64,000 bases of DNA, from contig NC_050096.1 of NCBI RefSeq assembly GCF_902167145.1, positions 184,299,825 through 184,363,824 of the forward strand. Reading direction: 5' to 3'. The notes under the pieces are model-generated. The model did no database searches, was not told where the DNA came from, and was given only the letters and a program-made list of their open reading frames with translations. The translations under genes were made by a program, and so were the position numbers. The DNA comes from Zea mays (lineage: Eukaryota > Streptophyta > Magnoliopsida > Poales > Poaceae). This document shows, piece by piece, positions 23,341-33,091 of this stretch. Numbering within the stretch: the stretch's first letter is position 1; each line of letters begins with the position of its first letter.

Positions 23341-24155
23341 TCTTGCACACATAGCTCATAAATATACCTTTGATCATGTCTCTTTTATATATGCTATGAC
23401 TAATGTGTTTTCAAGTGTATTTCAAACCAAGTCATAGGTATATTGAAAGGGAATTGGAGTCTTCGGCGAAGACAAAGGCTTCCACTCCACTCGACTACTC
23501 ATCCTTCGCCGTCTCTCCAAGCATCTCTCCAACTTTGGTATAATCTTCACTCATTCATTTTATGACCAAAGGGGGAGAAAGTACTTCAATGGGCTTATAT
23601 CTCACTCAAAGTATCCGTTTTTGGCGATTCATGCCAAAGGGGGAGAAAGTATGAGCCCAAAGCAAAAGGACCGCACCACCACCCTAATTTTAAAATTAAT
23701 GATTTTCAATTGGTAAATTTCAAAATTGGTATCTTTTTGTGTTCTAAAGGGGGAGCAAGTAGTATTTTCAAAATTGATGTCTTAAAACCCTCTTGAACAC
23801 TAAGAGGAGAATTTATTTGAGGGGGAGTTTTGTTTAGTCAAAGGAAAAGCATTTGGAACAAAGGAAGAAAATTTCAAAACATGAAAATGCTTTGCAAAAT
23901 CTTATTCATTTACCTTTGACTATCTTGCAAAATGACTTTGAAAAGAATTTACAAAAGAGCTTGCAAAAACAAAACTTTTGGTGCAAATTTGGTCCAATAT
24001 GTCAAAAACAAAGAAAACAATCCATGCGCATCATGTAAGTATTTATTGGCTCAATTCCAAGCAACCTTTGCACTTACCTTATGCAAACTAGTTCAATTAT
24101 GCACTTCTATATTTGCTTTGGTTTGTGTTGGCATCAATCACCAAAAAGGGGAGAT
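23341..24155 (+). promoter_or_regulatory. Element D 3' non-coding region with repeated purine tracts
   Basis: There is no coding frame. Purine tracts of the type AAAGGGGGAGAAA recur at about 23568, 23637, 23746 and 23817. The true polypurine tract AAAAAGGGGAGAT (about 24143-24155) precedes the 3' LTR. Multiple tracts in this position are a described Sirevirus feature. No envelope-like frame is present. Confidence 0.8.
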
Positions 24156-25460
24156 TGAAAGGGAATTAGGCTTACACCTAGTCCCCAAATAATTTTGGTG
24201 GTTGAATTGCCCAACACAAATATTGGACTAACTAGTTTGCTCTAGTGTATAAGTTATACAGGTGCAAAAGGTTCACACTCAGTCAATAAAAAGATCAAGT
24301 TTTGGATTCAACAAAGGAGCAAAGAGGCAACCGAAGGCACCTCTGGTTTGGAGGCACCGGACTGTCCGGTGTACACCGGACAGTGTCCGGTGCACCAGAG
24401 GAACTCCAACTCGAACTCGCCACCTTCGGGAATTTCTCAGGCCGCTTCGCTATAATTCACCGGACTGTCCGGTGTACACCGGACAGTGTCCGGTGCTCCA
24501 AGGAAGCGCGGCCTCAGCAACTCGCCAGCCTCGGGTTCGCGCGGCAGCCGCTCCGCTATAATTCACCGGACATGTCCGGTGTGCACCGGACTGTCCGGTG
24601 TACCAGCGGAGCAACGGCTACTTCGGCGCCAACGGCTACCTGCGCTGCATTTAATGCGCGCGCAGAGGTCAGGCGCGCCCATACCGGCGCACCGGACAAT
24701 GAACAGGTGATGTCCGGTGTGCACCGGACATCCAGGCGGGCCCAGAAGTCAGAAGCTCCAACGGTCAGAATCCAACGGCATTGATGACGTGGTGGGGGCA
24801 CCGGACTGTCCGGTGTGCACCGGACTGTCCGGTGCGCCATCGACAGACAGCCTCCACCAACGGCCACTTTTGGTGGTTGGGGCTATAAATACCCCAACCA
24901 CCCCACCATTCATTGCATCCAAGTTTTCCAACTTCCAACCACTTACAAGAGCTAGGCATTCAATTCTAGACACACCAAAGAGATCAAATCCTCTCCAATT
25001 CCACTCAAGCCTTTAGTGACTAGCGAGAGAGATTTGTCGTGTTCTTTTGAGCTCTTGCGCTTGGATCGCTTTCTTTCTTTCTCACTTGTTCTTGTGATCA
25101 AAACTCAATTGTAACTAAGGCAAGAGGCACCAATTGTGTGGTGGCCCTTGCGGGGAAGTTTTGTTCCCGTTTGATTGAGAAGAAGAAAAGCTCACTCGGT
25201 CCGAGGGACCGTTTGAGAGAGGGAAGGGTTGAAAGAGACCCGGCCTTTGTGGCCTCCTCAACGGGGAGTAGGTTTGAGAGAACCGAACCTCGGTAAAACA
25301 AATCCGCGTGTCTCACTTTATTATTCGCTTGCGATTTGTTTTGCGCCCTCTCTCGCGGACTCTATTATATTGCTAACGCTAACCCGGCTTGTAGTTGTGT
25401 TTATTTTTAAGAATTTCAGTTTCGCCCTATTCACCCCCCCCCCCCTCTAGGCGACTTTCA
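24156..25460 (+). repeat. 3' LTR of element D (complete, 1305 bp)
   Basis: It begins TGAAAGGGAATTAGG and ends GCGACTTTCA, followed by the target duplication CTCGC at 25461-25465. It contains the palindrome cluster (24355-24836), TATAAATA at 24884-24891 and a C run near the end. Positions 24938-25460 have no partner because the 5' LTR is truncated. Confidence 0.93.
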
Positions 25461-25858
25461 CTCGCCTTAGCAAGGCTTTGTATGACAAGAAAGGCAAAGC
25501 CAAACAAATCTGACCTCCACAGGATAACACCACTGCGGGAGTGAACAAGCCTATGGAGGGAGAAACTGTGATTTGTAGGCTATGCCACATGGAAGGCCAT
25601 AAGTCTTTCCAATGCAAGGCGATGACCGGGGATAAGCAAAGGCATAAACACAAGCAAAAGCCATCAAGCAAATTCTCCAACACCTACATCAAAAAGGTGA
25701 ACAAAAAGACTGCTACACCATATTTGATCAAGAAGAAAAAGAATGGAATGGTGATAGCAATCAAGGCGAACAAGCAAGCCAACAAAGGAAAGGGGGCCAA
25801 ACGCATCTGGGTGCCAAAGGAAATAATTTCAACCATGAAAAGCACCAAGAAGGTTTAA
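25461..25858 (+). pseudogene. gag: Element C gag, second part (second zinc knuckle)
   Basis: This continues the Gag frame broken at 17422. An early in-frame TGA stands where element F has CGA. After it comes the second zinc knuckle CRLCHMEGHKSFQC (CX2CX4HX4C), then a lysine-rich basic tail that stops at 25858. The homologous Gag of element F runs a few residues longer. Pol does not follow. Confidence 0.85.
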
Positions 25859-27302
25859 TCCCAAAAGGGAAGTGAGTGGACCGAAGGTAATGGGAAATTT
25901 GGAGACTTAGCAAAGTTGGGATGTATATCATGAGATACATCACATTGGATCAAGTTTAATTGTCAAGTGGGTTAGTGAAAATTTTGGACCCAAATTTCCC
26001 ACCCATGACTAAGGTAACTAGATTTATTGTATTTCTTGTTTTTAGATTTGCGTATCTATTTACCTTGTATATAGTTTACCTTTCATGCCTAGTATTACAT
26101 TTGGTATTTACTTTTGTTTAAATGTACGCATACTAGGTAAATCACATGGTAGGATTGCTTGCTTTCAATTCATATACTTAAGCAAACCTACATGGCTTAA
26201 AACGTTTATTTAAGCACGGCACATAGCTTCTATATCACTCCATAGTAAATGATACATCAATTGATATTCTCAAATGCTACAAGTGTAAAACGCTTATATT
26301 CTACAAATTGTACCATTTAACTTATATGTGCCAAAGTTCGGATTATAGATATTTGCCCCTCTTGATATCAAATCAAAGTGCATGTCTCCTACAAGTATTC
26401 AAAACTTGTATGCACACCTTCAGGGGGAGGTTACACTATAATCTAATACCTTGAGACTAACACCTTTTCAAGTCTATTTCATGTGATAGTCTCATTGTAA
26501 GGAAAATGAGGTCCCCGGAGAAAGACAACAATCTTCCACTATAAAATCTCCAAGAACTCTCATGTCTCTCAAGCTCGCCATTAAATTTCAATCAGTATCT
26601 TTTGAGACTACATCTAGTATCATTTACATGTCTTCTCCAATATTTGATTAAACTATATTTCATATCATATACTTCCATGTTGCTAAAAATGCATAAGTGG
26701 TTAACTCATATTATGTTACCTATGCATAAGGGAAGTTAGTCTATTCAAATCATGTCTTGCACCTCTAATTTTCACATGCTTTTTCCTAAGTAGAAGATCT
26801 CTGTCATGGGGAGTATTTCTTCGTCTCCAAAAAAGGGGAGAAATTTTCTTTCTAAAATAGAACAATCATTTAGGGGGAGTAATCATTTGATGGCATCCTT
26901 CAAGTGGGTTCAATTGGTATCCTACAATTGGTATCAATTGACAAATTCTTTATGAGGGCAAGTTTTTGTTTACTTCCTATCTACTTTTAATGTCTTCCTT
27001 TTCGGTGGTTGATTCCAAAGGGGGAGAAGTTTAGGGACCAAAGCAATGAAAAATGTATCAAACACCAAACACCACCAATTTAAAATTTAATTTCACCACG
27101 TAGCTTGTTCAAGTGGTTTTGGTTCTTTGGTCCAATATAGGAAGTATGTGAATTATGGAGTTAGGAGGAGGCTTAAGTCCATCATATCACATTGTGGGGA
27201 CAAACATGCATCCTAGCAAGTAGATTGCAAATTTTCATTCAAATATTTGTTATATTTGCTTACTTTGGTTGTGTTGTCATCAATCACCAAAAAGGGGGAG
27301 AT
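25859..27302 (+). promoter_or_regulatory. Element C 3' non-coding region and polypurine tract
   Basis: This is AT-rich non-coding DNA with no supported gene on either strand. GGGGGAG tracts recur near 26421, 26873 and 27019. The final tract AAAAAGGGGGAGAT (27289-27302) abuts the TGTAAGG start of the LTR. The mirrored region of element F (41320-42703) is clearly homologous, including the multiple tracts, which ties the family to Sireviruses. Confidence 0.75.
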
Positions 27303-28672
27303 TGTAAGGAAAATGGACCCCGTGCCATTTAGCTCAATAGGTTTTGGTGTTTGATGATCAACATAACCTGTGGACTAATGTATTTCCCAAGTGTTTGTGT
27401 GTTGTAGTTTACAGGATGCGAAGTGAATTAGACTGAGGCTCTAAGGATGCAACACCTCAAAGAAGACATTATAAGACCCATATAAGACATTACAAAGTCA
27501 TATTGAAGACACTTTGTACATGCAAAGAGTCCAACACATCAAGAAGTAGAAGTGAGATACAAAGCTACAAAGCAAAAGTGAAGTTGACAAAATTGAGAGG
27601 AAGGGCTGACTGAATTGGAAGTGTTTCACAAAATCAAATCTACTCAAACTGACATGGCTTCAACTCTGAGATGTAGACAATTTTATAAGCTCTCCAAAAA
27701 GTCCAAGATCATCAAAATCGGAGTTTGGAGCTAAAAGTTATGCCCATAATACGAAGTCAGAATTGCTAAGCTAAAAGTTATGCCCACAATACGAAGTCAG
27801 AATTGCTGAAAAAACTGCAGCAGTATATGGGATGTCCAGTGCACACCGGACTGTCCAGTGTGCCAAATTTTCACAAACTGATATGGCTTCAACTCTAGGA
27901 TGTAGAGAATTTCATAAGCTTTCCAAAAAGTACAAGATCATCGAAATCGGAGTTCGGAGCTAAAAGTTATGGCCAAAATACGACAAGCGGGCATGGGCTG
28001 TCCGGTGCACACCGCACCGTCCGCTGCGCCATGTCCGGTGCACCATCTTCGGAAGCTCCAACGGCTAGTTTTAACGGCTAGTACACATGGCATGTCCGGT
28101 GCACCACTGGACAGTCCGGTGCACCTATCCGGTGCGCCGCAGAAAGCTGCAGAACTACTTTCCAACGACTATATTTGAGTTGGGGCCTATATATACTTCA
28201 CCCAGCCGGCCATTTGGAGGTGTGGGAGACCAAGCAACATACCAAGGTATATAGTGCACATTTCCAAGAGCTCAAACACCCAAGTGCTTAATAGAATCAC
28301 TCGGTGATAAGCGTAGGTGCTTTGCGAAGTGCTTAGGTCAGTTAGACCGCTTTAGCGCTTGCTCTAGGTGAACCCTAGTTAGTTGAGTGAGTTTTGTAAA
28401 ACCACACAACCCCTCGGCTCTTGCGCGAGCTGTTGTAATTGTACCGAGTGGGGCGAGAGTCTTGCGAAACCGTGACAACTGTGTTTGTGTCACGGCCGCC
28501 ACCGTGTACCGGAGGGAATGAGGCCCACGGCATTTCGGCCGGAAGCTCGATAGTGGAGACAGCGGGGAGCATCCAAGAGGAGCCGGAAGCGGAGCACCAC
28601 TTGCGCGTGGAGAAGGCCCGCGGCTCTCTATGGAGTTACTCGACTGAGGTGCTTGGCCCTCGCGTGGGCTTC
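27303..28672 (+). repeat. 3' LTR of element C, left part
   Basis: It begins TGTAAGGAAAATGG after the purine tract. CACCGGAC/GTCCGGTG-type palindromes lie at about 27835-28140 and a TATATATA-type box at about 28189. It is cut at 28672 by element E, with the duplication GCTTC (28668-28672 and 62375-62379). It resumes at 62375. Confidence 0.9.
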
Positions 28673-29299
28673 TGTCAGTGTTTTGGGTCCGACCGCACAC
28701 CTAGGGTTGCCCCTCGAGATGCTTTTTGGAGTAGGACGGTGTTACCAACTGTAGCTCGATGGTTCGTGCTAGGTGCACGAGAGACAATAGACAATTTTAT
28801 ACAGGTTCGGGCCGCTTTGAGAGGCGTAATACCCTATGTCCTGACGTGGATCTTTTATGAGGGGGGTTACAAGAGAGTTCTCTAGTATGGAGGATGCTAG
28901 AGAGCTGAGTAGATGGCTAATGAGTGAGATATCTTTTCGGTGGGGTGCCCCCTGGGCCTTATATACTCGACCGTGGGGCGATACATGCAGATATGATAAC
29001 AACGTGCGCCTAAGTAATAGTGAACCGACTGAGTTTATCTTCCTATAATCCTGCCGACTTATCATCATTCAGTTCTGACGTCCGAGGATGCTGCGCGGGA
29101 GAATCGGATCACTGTTGTGGATGACGTTTGAATTTGTTGAGCCGCATGGGCTCGAGTTGATCCGATCTTGCACCGATCCATTCTGCTAAACACTCCTCCC
29201 CTAGCCCACGAAGGGATGGCCTTGCAAAATAATGGGTCTAAGGCCTTTCGCGAGGCCTTCTTGCCTTCTAGTGAACCCAGGGGATATCTGTCCCCCACA
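28673..29299 (-). repeat. 3' LTR of element E
   Basis: On the plus strand it begins TGTCAGTGTTTTGGG and ends CCCCCACA. The purine tract on its 29300 side makes it the 3' LTR of the minus-strand element. A minus-strand TATATAAG-type box lies at about 28958-28967. Its differences from 61749-62374 are mostly transitions. Confidence 0.92.
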
Positions 29300-29746
29300 A
29301 GCCCCCAATCTTTGAGTCGATTTTGAAATAATCGGCCCAAAGATTCTAGGTCTAGCTTGCAGGAATGCTTCGCAAATATGCCTATCAAGTTGTTGCTTCT
29401 AAACTCTGAGTAACTTGGTAAAAACAATCTTCTATTGCCCTCTCCTGCCAGTATTCATCGGTCTTCACTTTATTCTTCAGAAATTAGTGATATGTCTCTG
29501 GTTTATGCTTTGGAGATCAGCATTCTGCTTTCTGGGGTTTAGGATTCATTGGGTGTAGCCCCGAGCTTTGAGTGGATTGTTGAGAATAATCCACTCAAAG
29601 GTCTTCATCTCATGCTTTTAGCAATCATCATTAGAGATTGGCATTTTGTCTTTTGGGGTCAGTGATTCATTGGGTACACCTGAGGTGCACCCAATGGGTG
29701 TAGCCCCCAAGCTTTGAGTGGATTATTCTGAATAATCCATTCAAAG
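29300..29746 (-). repeat. Three hairpin + GGGGGCT modules next to the 3' LTR of E
   Basis: The true polypurine tract (minus strand AAAGATTGGGGGCT, 29300-29313) is followed by a decayed palindrome to about 29344. Two further modules have the same order: a G5CT-like tract plus a 35-bp near-palindrome at 29566-29600 and at 29712-29746. The last has 17-base arms with one mismatch and a single-base loop. The spacing between the two distal hairpins is 146 bp and their surroundings are also repeated. Confidence 0.7.
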
Positions 29747-30350
29747 GTCTTCATCTCATGCTTTAGAAATCAGCATTTTATCTTCGTCGAATTATATCAT
29801 CAGCTTCATGCTTTAGAGATTAGCATATGGTTTTGCCTTTGAGATCAGCAACGTGGCCTGCCCACACCCAGTTAGGTTTGAAATTTATTTGATCGGCGAC
29901 AGATTGGACGTCTGGTAGATGGCTCTTGGTTGGTCTTCACTTCGCTTGGTGTTTCAATGCTTCTGTCGATTAGACTTGTACTTCAGCAGGTATTTTTGGC
30001 TTTCCTCTGATCTCTATCAATATCTTCCTTCTTTCTTATTCATTGCGTATACTGTATGGATGTGACTGCTTGGGAAAATCTATTGAAAATTCCTGGATGT
30101 CCCCCCAATGGGTGTAGCCAAGGGATGGCTTGGTGCGCTGAGCATTTAGCGGACTGCCTCTGAGTAGTAACTTGACGTGACCGCTGGGTGTAATCATATC
30201 GTTCAAGCGGTTGACTTTAGACCCAATGGGTGTCATGTTATGTGAAACGACGTCTGCTGCCTGACTTGTTTCCAGACGATTTGAATGGCTTATTGAATAT
30301 TTGCGACTGTTCAGTGACCGTGGTAGGAGATGAGCGGTTGCCTTCTGCCT
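29747..30350. other. Non-coding spacer of element E
   Basis: I see no gene here. It contains copies of the CAATGGGTGT motif that recurs through the 3' region of this element (30105 and 30221; others at 29692 and in the antisense frame). It also carries degenerate repeats of the phrase CTTTAGAGATCAGCAT. Confidence 0.5.
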
Positions 30351-30360
30351 CTATAAATAG
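30351..30360 (+). promoter_or_regulatory. TATA box for antisense transcription in element E
   Basis: CTATAAATAG lies about 90 bp upstream of the ATG at 30444, a typical plant distance for a promoter with a short leader. It points opposite to gag-pol, so it would drive the antisense genes rather than the element genome. Confidence 0.6.
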
Positions 30361-30443
30361 CCTGCTTGCTTCACTGGTGTATTCACACGTTTCCTAGCCG
30401 TTTGTTGCTTATACTCCTCTTTTCTCTTCTCTTCTACTCAATC

Positions 30444-30902
30444 ATGGGCAAGAGCAAGAAGGGCGGAAGTTCCTCACACCACTCCGGCGACAAGAGGAAG
30501 CGCGAGCCGAGTCCCCCCTCAGAGGACTTCGGCGACTCCGAGTACTCAGAGGAGGAGTTCTCCTCCGAGTCCAAGGGGTCACCGGTCTACGCCTCTCCTC
30601 CGGTGTCATTCGATGACTCAGACGATTCCCAGGGGATCGCCGCTGAGGTGTGGACGTACATTCGGGTCGTCGAGCGCTCCGGGCTTGAGGGCTCGGATGA
30701 GTTGGAGATCTCCTCGGACGAGGAGGACTCCTCGGCTCATCCAAGGAGGGGAGAGGTGGCGACGGCGATGACGAGGGCGACGGCGACGGTGGCAAGGGCG
30801 ACGGCGACGACGGCGACGGCGGCAGCGGCAAGGGCGACGGCGACGGCGGCAGCGGCAAGGGCAGCAGCGGCAGCGGTAGGGCCAGTGGCAAAGCGCCACT
30901 GA
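30444..30902 (+). CDS. Antisense ORF of element E, acidic/serine-rich, function unknown
   Basis: It begins MGKSKKGGSSSHHSGDKRKR and continues into a serine/glutamate/aspartate-rich stretch with no recognisable domain. From about 30760 the DNA is a GGCGAC/GGCAGC simple repeat. In this frame it gives alanine/threonine; in the neighbouring frame it gives glycine/aspartate up to a nearby stop, so a frame slip is possible. A TATA box precedes it and the direction is opposite to pol. Grande is known to carry an antisense gene (gene23) in this region; whether this frame or the one at 31790 corresponds to it I cannot tell. Confidence 0.5.
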   Translation: MGKSKKGGSSSHHSGDKRKREPSPPSEDFGDSEYSEEEFSSESKGSPVYASPPVSFDDSDDSQGIAAEVWTYIRVVERSGLEGSDELEISSDEEDSSAHPRRGEVATAMTRATATVARATATTATAAAARATATAAAARAAAAAVGPVAKRH

Positions 30903-30924
30903 CTTAAATATTAGTATAGATAAG

Positions 30925-31015
30925 TAGTAGTAGAAGTAGTATTAGTAGTAGTGAAATAATGTAGTAGTAGTTAGTAGTATAGTGTAGTGTAAATAGTGTA
31001 GTGATGTAGTAATGT
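30925..31015 (+). repeat. TAG/GTA trinucleotide microsatellite
   Basis: An imperfect run of GTAGTAGTA-type triplets follows the antisense frame. It is rich in stop codons on the plus strand and gives no coding signal. Confidence 0.7.
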
Positions 31016-31330
31016 AATGTAGCGAAAAAGGGGAAGAAGGCCGGCTCATAATGAGTTGGTCTTTGAGTTTGTGGAAGAACTTCCCTTTTATATAATGAAG
31101 AAAACTTTGGCTTGTTCTGCGCATATCTTTCTCTTTCCCATTGTTCCTTTATAGTCATTCGACAGTTTGTATTTACACCCAACGTAGTCGTTGTTCTTAC
31201 AGATAACGCTCGAGTAATGACTTGTAATTGCTGAGTCGTATTTGATTCGGCCTGCATTTACGTAGAGAAAAACGGCCGAGTTACTGTTGGTGTCTCCAGA
31301 GGTAATCAGCAGAATTATGCTAGATTGCAT

Positions 31331-31600
31331 CGGCGTTTTAGGGGTAACAGTCGAGCTAGCTGACGTTTTAGAAGTAACGGCTGAGTGGTGCTTGGCGATG
31401 TCAGCGTTTTTAGAAATAACAACCGAGTCATGCTGGGCCACGCCGGCATTTTAGAAGTAACAACTGAGTGGTACTTGACGATGTCAGCGTTTTAGAAGTA
31501 ACAGCCGAGTCATGCTGGGCCACATCGGCGTTTTAGAAGTAACAGCCGAGTGGTACTTGACGACGCCAGCGTTTTAGAAGTAACAGCCGAGTCATGCCAT
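31331..31600 (+). repeat. 41-bp tandem array in element E
   Basis: Units of 41 bp start GTTTTAGAAGTAACAGCCGA. Two unit types alternate, one continuing GTGGTACTTGACGA and one GTCATGCTGGGCCA, so the higher-order period is 82 bp. About six or seven units are present, the first ones degenerate. It lies between the two antisense coding regions. Confidence 0.8.
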
Positions 31601-31789
31601 GAAATCTTGTTTTTTTCTGAGTGATGACTCAGCGCTTATTTTAGAAACGGTGTCTGACCCGGGAAAACCTCATTTATCTCACGTCACCGCACACCCATGC
31701 GCTCTGAGCCCTAGCCTCACTTTTTTGCCTCCAAACATCCTCTGTTTCCCTTTGATTTCACTTCCGTTCAGTCCGTCGATGAGATTTCG

Positions 31790-33091
31790 ATGGCGCCCAA
31801 GCGGAAGAACCAAAATTCTGCGGCTGTGGTCATCCCTCCTATCGACCCCAATAGCCAGTTGCCTTTCGCAAGAAACCATATCTCTGTTGTTTCGGAGTCG
31901 GATCTCCTCCACCTTGTTGATGTTGGAATTCTTCCTCCAAAAGAACTTTGTTCTTGGTGGATTTGTCGTGGGGTTACTGTCCCAACAGAGGATACCCACG
32001 AGTCCGTTGTTTACATCCCTTTTCTTATCCGCGGCCTTGCTCTTCCCATTTCTCCCTTCTTTCACGGTCTCCTTGACTTTTATAATCTGAATCTGACTCA
32101 TCTGAACCCAAATTCTATTCTGCAAATTTCTATCTTTGTTCATCTGTGCGAGGCTTACCTCGAAATTCTTCCTCACTTCGGTTTGTGGAAGTACTTGTAT
32201 CACTGTCGTCCTGGGATGGCTAGGGGGCAGCACCAGCTCGTGGGTGGTGCGAGTCTGGAGATGCGCCGTGGGAGAAAAACAGAATATCTTGATATCCCAC
32301 TTAAGGACAGGATTAAAGGATGGCGTTTAGAGTGGTTTATTGTGGAAAACCATGGCAAGTCCCTTCTCCCTTGGTCAGGGAGACAGCCGGATGTGCGTAC
32401 TTCGAGTTGGATTGAGTCTCCTACTGCCTTGGAGGTAGCGGAAGCCAAGGTCCTGCTTGCTGAAATTTGCTTGCTGAAGGAGAGAGGTCTAACCGTCGAG
32501 GCTGCGGTTGCTAACTTTATTTTTAAGAATATTCAGCCCTTGAAGGACATAGCATACCCAGCTTACTTGTATAGCGGTGTCACCGACCCAACCCGAGTTA
32601 CCAATAGGAGAATTCCTGCTGAGGATCTGGTGAGCCAACTAGACATGATCTTGAGAGGCAAAGTATCAAATGTTGGTGCTCTTGTTGCCTATTCTGCTTG
32701 GAATTTGCCACCTGCTAAGTCCTTTTTCAGTTTCGTGTCCAATCCTCCTGCTGGTGATAGTGACCTGGGCCTTAGAGTGCGACCCTCTCCCAAAGATATT
32801 GAGGTCTTGGTTGCTTCTCTTTGTGATCTTCCCAATGATGAGAGGCAAGTTCATCTTGAGATGCCAACGAGTCCAGATGATGCAGAAATGAATGTTCTGC
32901 TCGACATGTTGGCTGGAGATTCTTCTGACTCGACCACTGCTGAAACAATGGTTGTTACGGTTATACCAGAGATTGACAGAATAGTGGACACCCGAAAGCT
33001 TGAGGGTACTCGTCCAAAGTGTCTTCGCCAGGTCAGTCGTCTGGCTACGCCTGCTGAAGAAAAGAAGAAGAAAAAGAGACGGCTTCGGTGA
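31790..33091 (+). CDS. Antisense protein of element E, PF04195-like ('putative gypsy type transposon')
   Basis: A 433-residue frame starts MAPKRKNQNSAAVV and stops at a TGA at 33089-33091. Residues about 75-150 have the pattern of the plant family PF04195: a hydrophobic GLALPISPFFHGLL stretch, then LNPNSILQISIFVHLCEAYL, then FGLWKYLYHC. The stop after a lysine/arginine-rich stretch may be secondary, because acidic coding-like sequence continues in other frames. The family is known as an extra, often antisense, protein in Tat-lineage elements of grasses and its role is unknown. Element H carries a counterpart at 55111-54121. Confidence 0.7.
   Translation: MAPKRKNQNSAAVVIPPIDPNSQLPFARNHISVVSESDLLHLVDVGILPPKELCSWWICRGVTVPTEDTHESVVYIPFLIRGLALPISPFFHGLLDFYNLNLTHLNPNSILQISIFVHLCEAYLEILPHFGLWKYLYHCRPGMARGQHQLVGGASLEMRRGRKTEYLDIPLKDRIKGWRLEWFIVENHGKSLLPWSGRQPDVRTSSWIESPTALEVAEAKVLLAEICLLKERGLTVEAAVANFIFKNIQPLKDIAYPAYLYSGVTDPTRVTNRRIPAEDLVSQLDMILRGKVSNVGALVAYSAWNLPPAKSFFSFVSNPPAGDSDLGLRVRPSPKDIEVLVASLCDLPNDERQVHLEMPTSPDDAEMNVLLDMLAGDSSDSTTAETMVVTVIPEIDRIVDTRKLEGTRPKCLRQVSRLATPAEEKKKKKRRLR

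Larger units (their letters stand above)
17423..25460 (+). mobile_element. Element D: young Ty1/copia Sirevirus (Ji/PREM-2/Opie-type)
   Basis: The LTRs begin TGAAAGGGAATTAGG and end GCGACTTTCA, and the element is flanked by CTCGC. It encodes a Gag with a zinc knuckle and a full Pol in the copia order (protease, integrase, RT, RNase H). Several purine tracts precede the 3' LTR, a known Sirevirus hallmark. The 5' LTR stops after 789 bp and runs straight into gag, so about 520 bp of LTR, the primer site and the Gag N-terminus are deleted. The shared LTR parts differ by about three substitutions and a few small indels, which makes it the youngest element here. It can no longer copy itself, but pol is open. 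Confidence 0.93.

Noticed and set aside
25541..25858. Possible host zinc-finger gene (CRLC...HKSFQC)
   Set aside because: It continues the Gag of element C and matches the C-terminal Gag of element F (43123-42704).
28439..28885. 148-residue frame spanning 28673
   Set aside because: It crosses the junction between C's LTR and E's LTR, so it is an insertion artefact.
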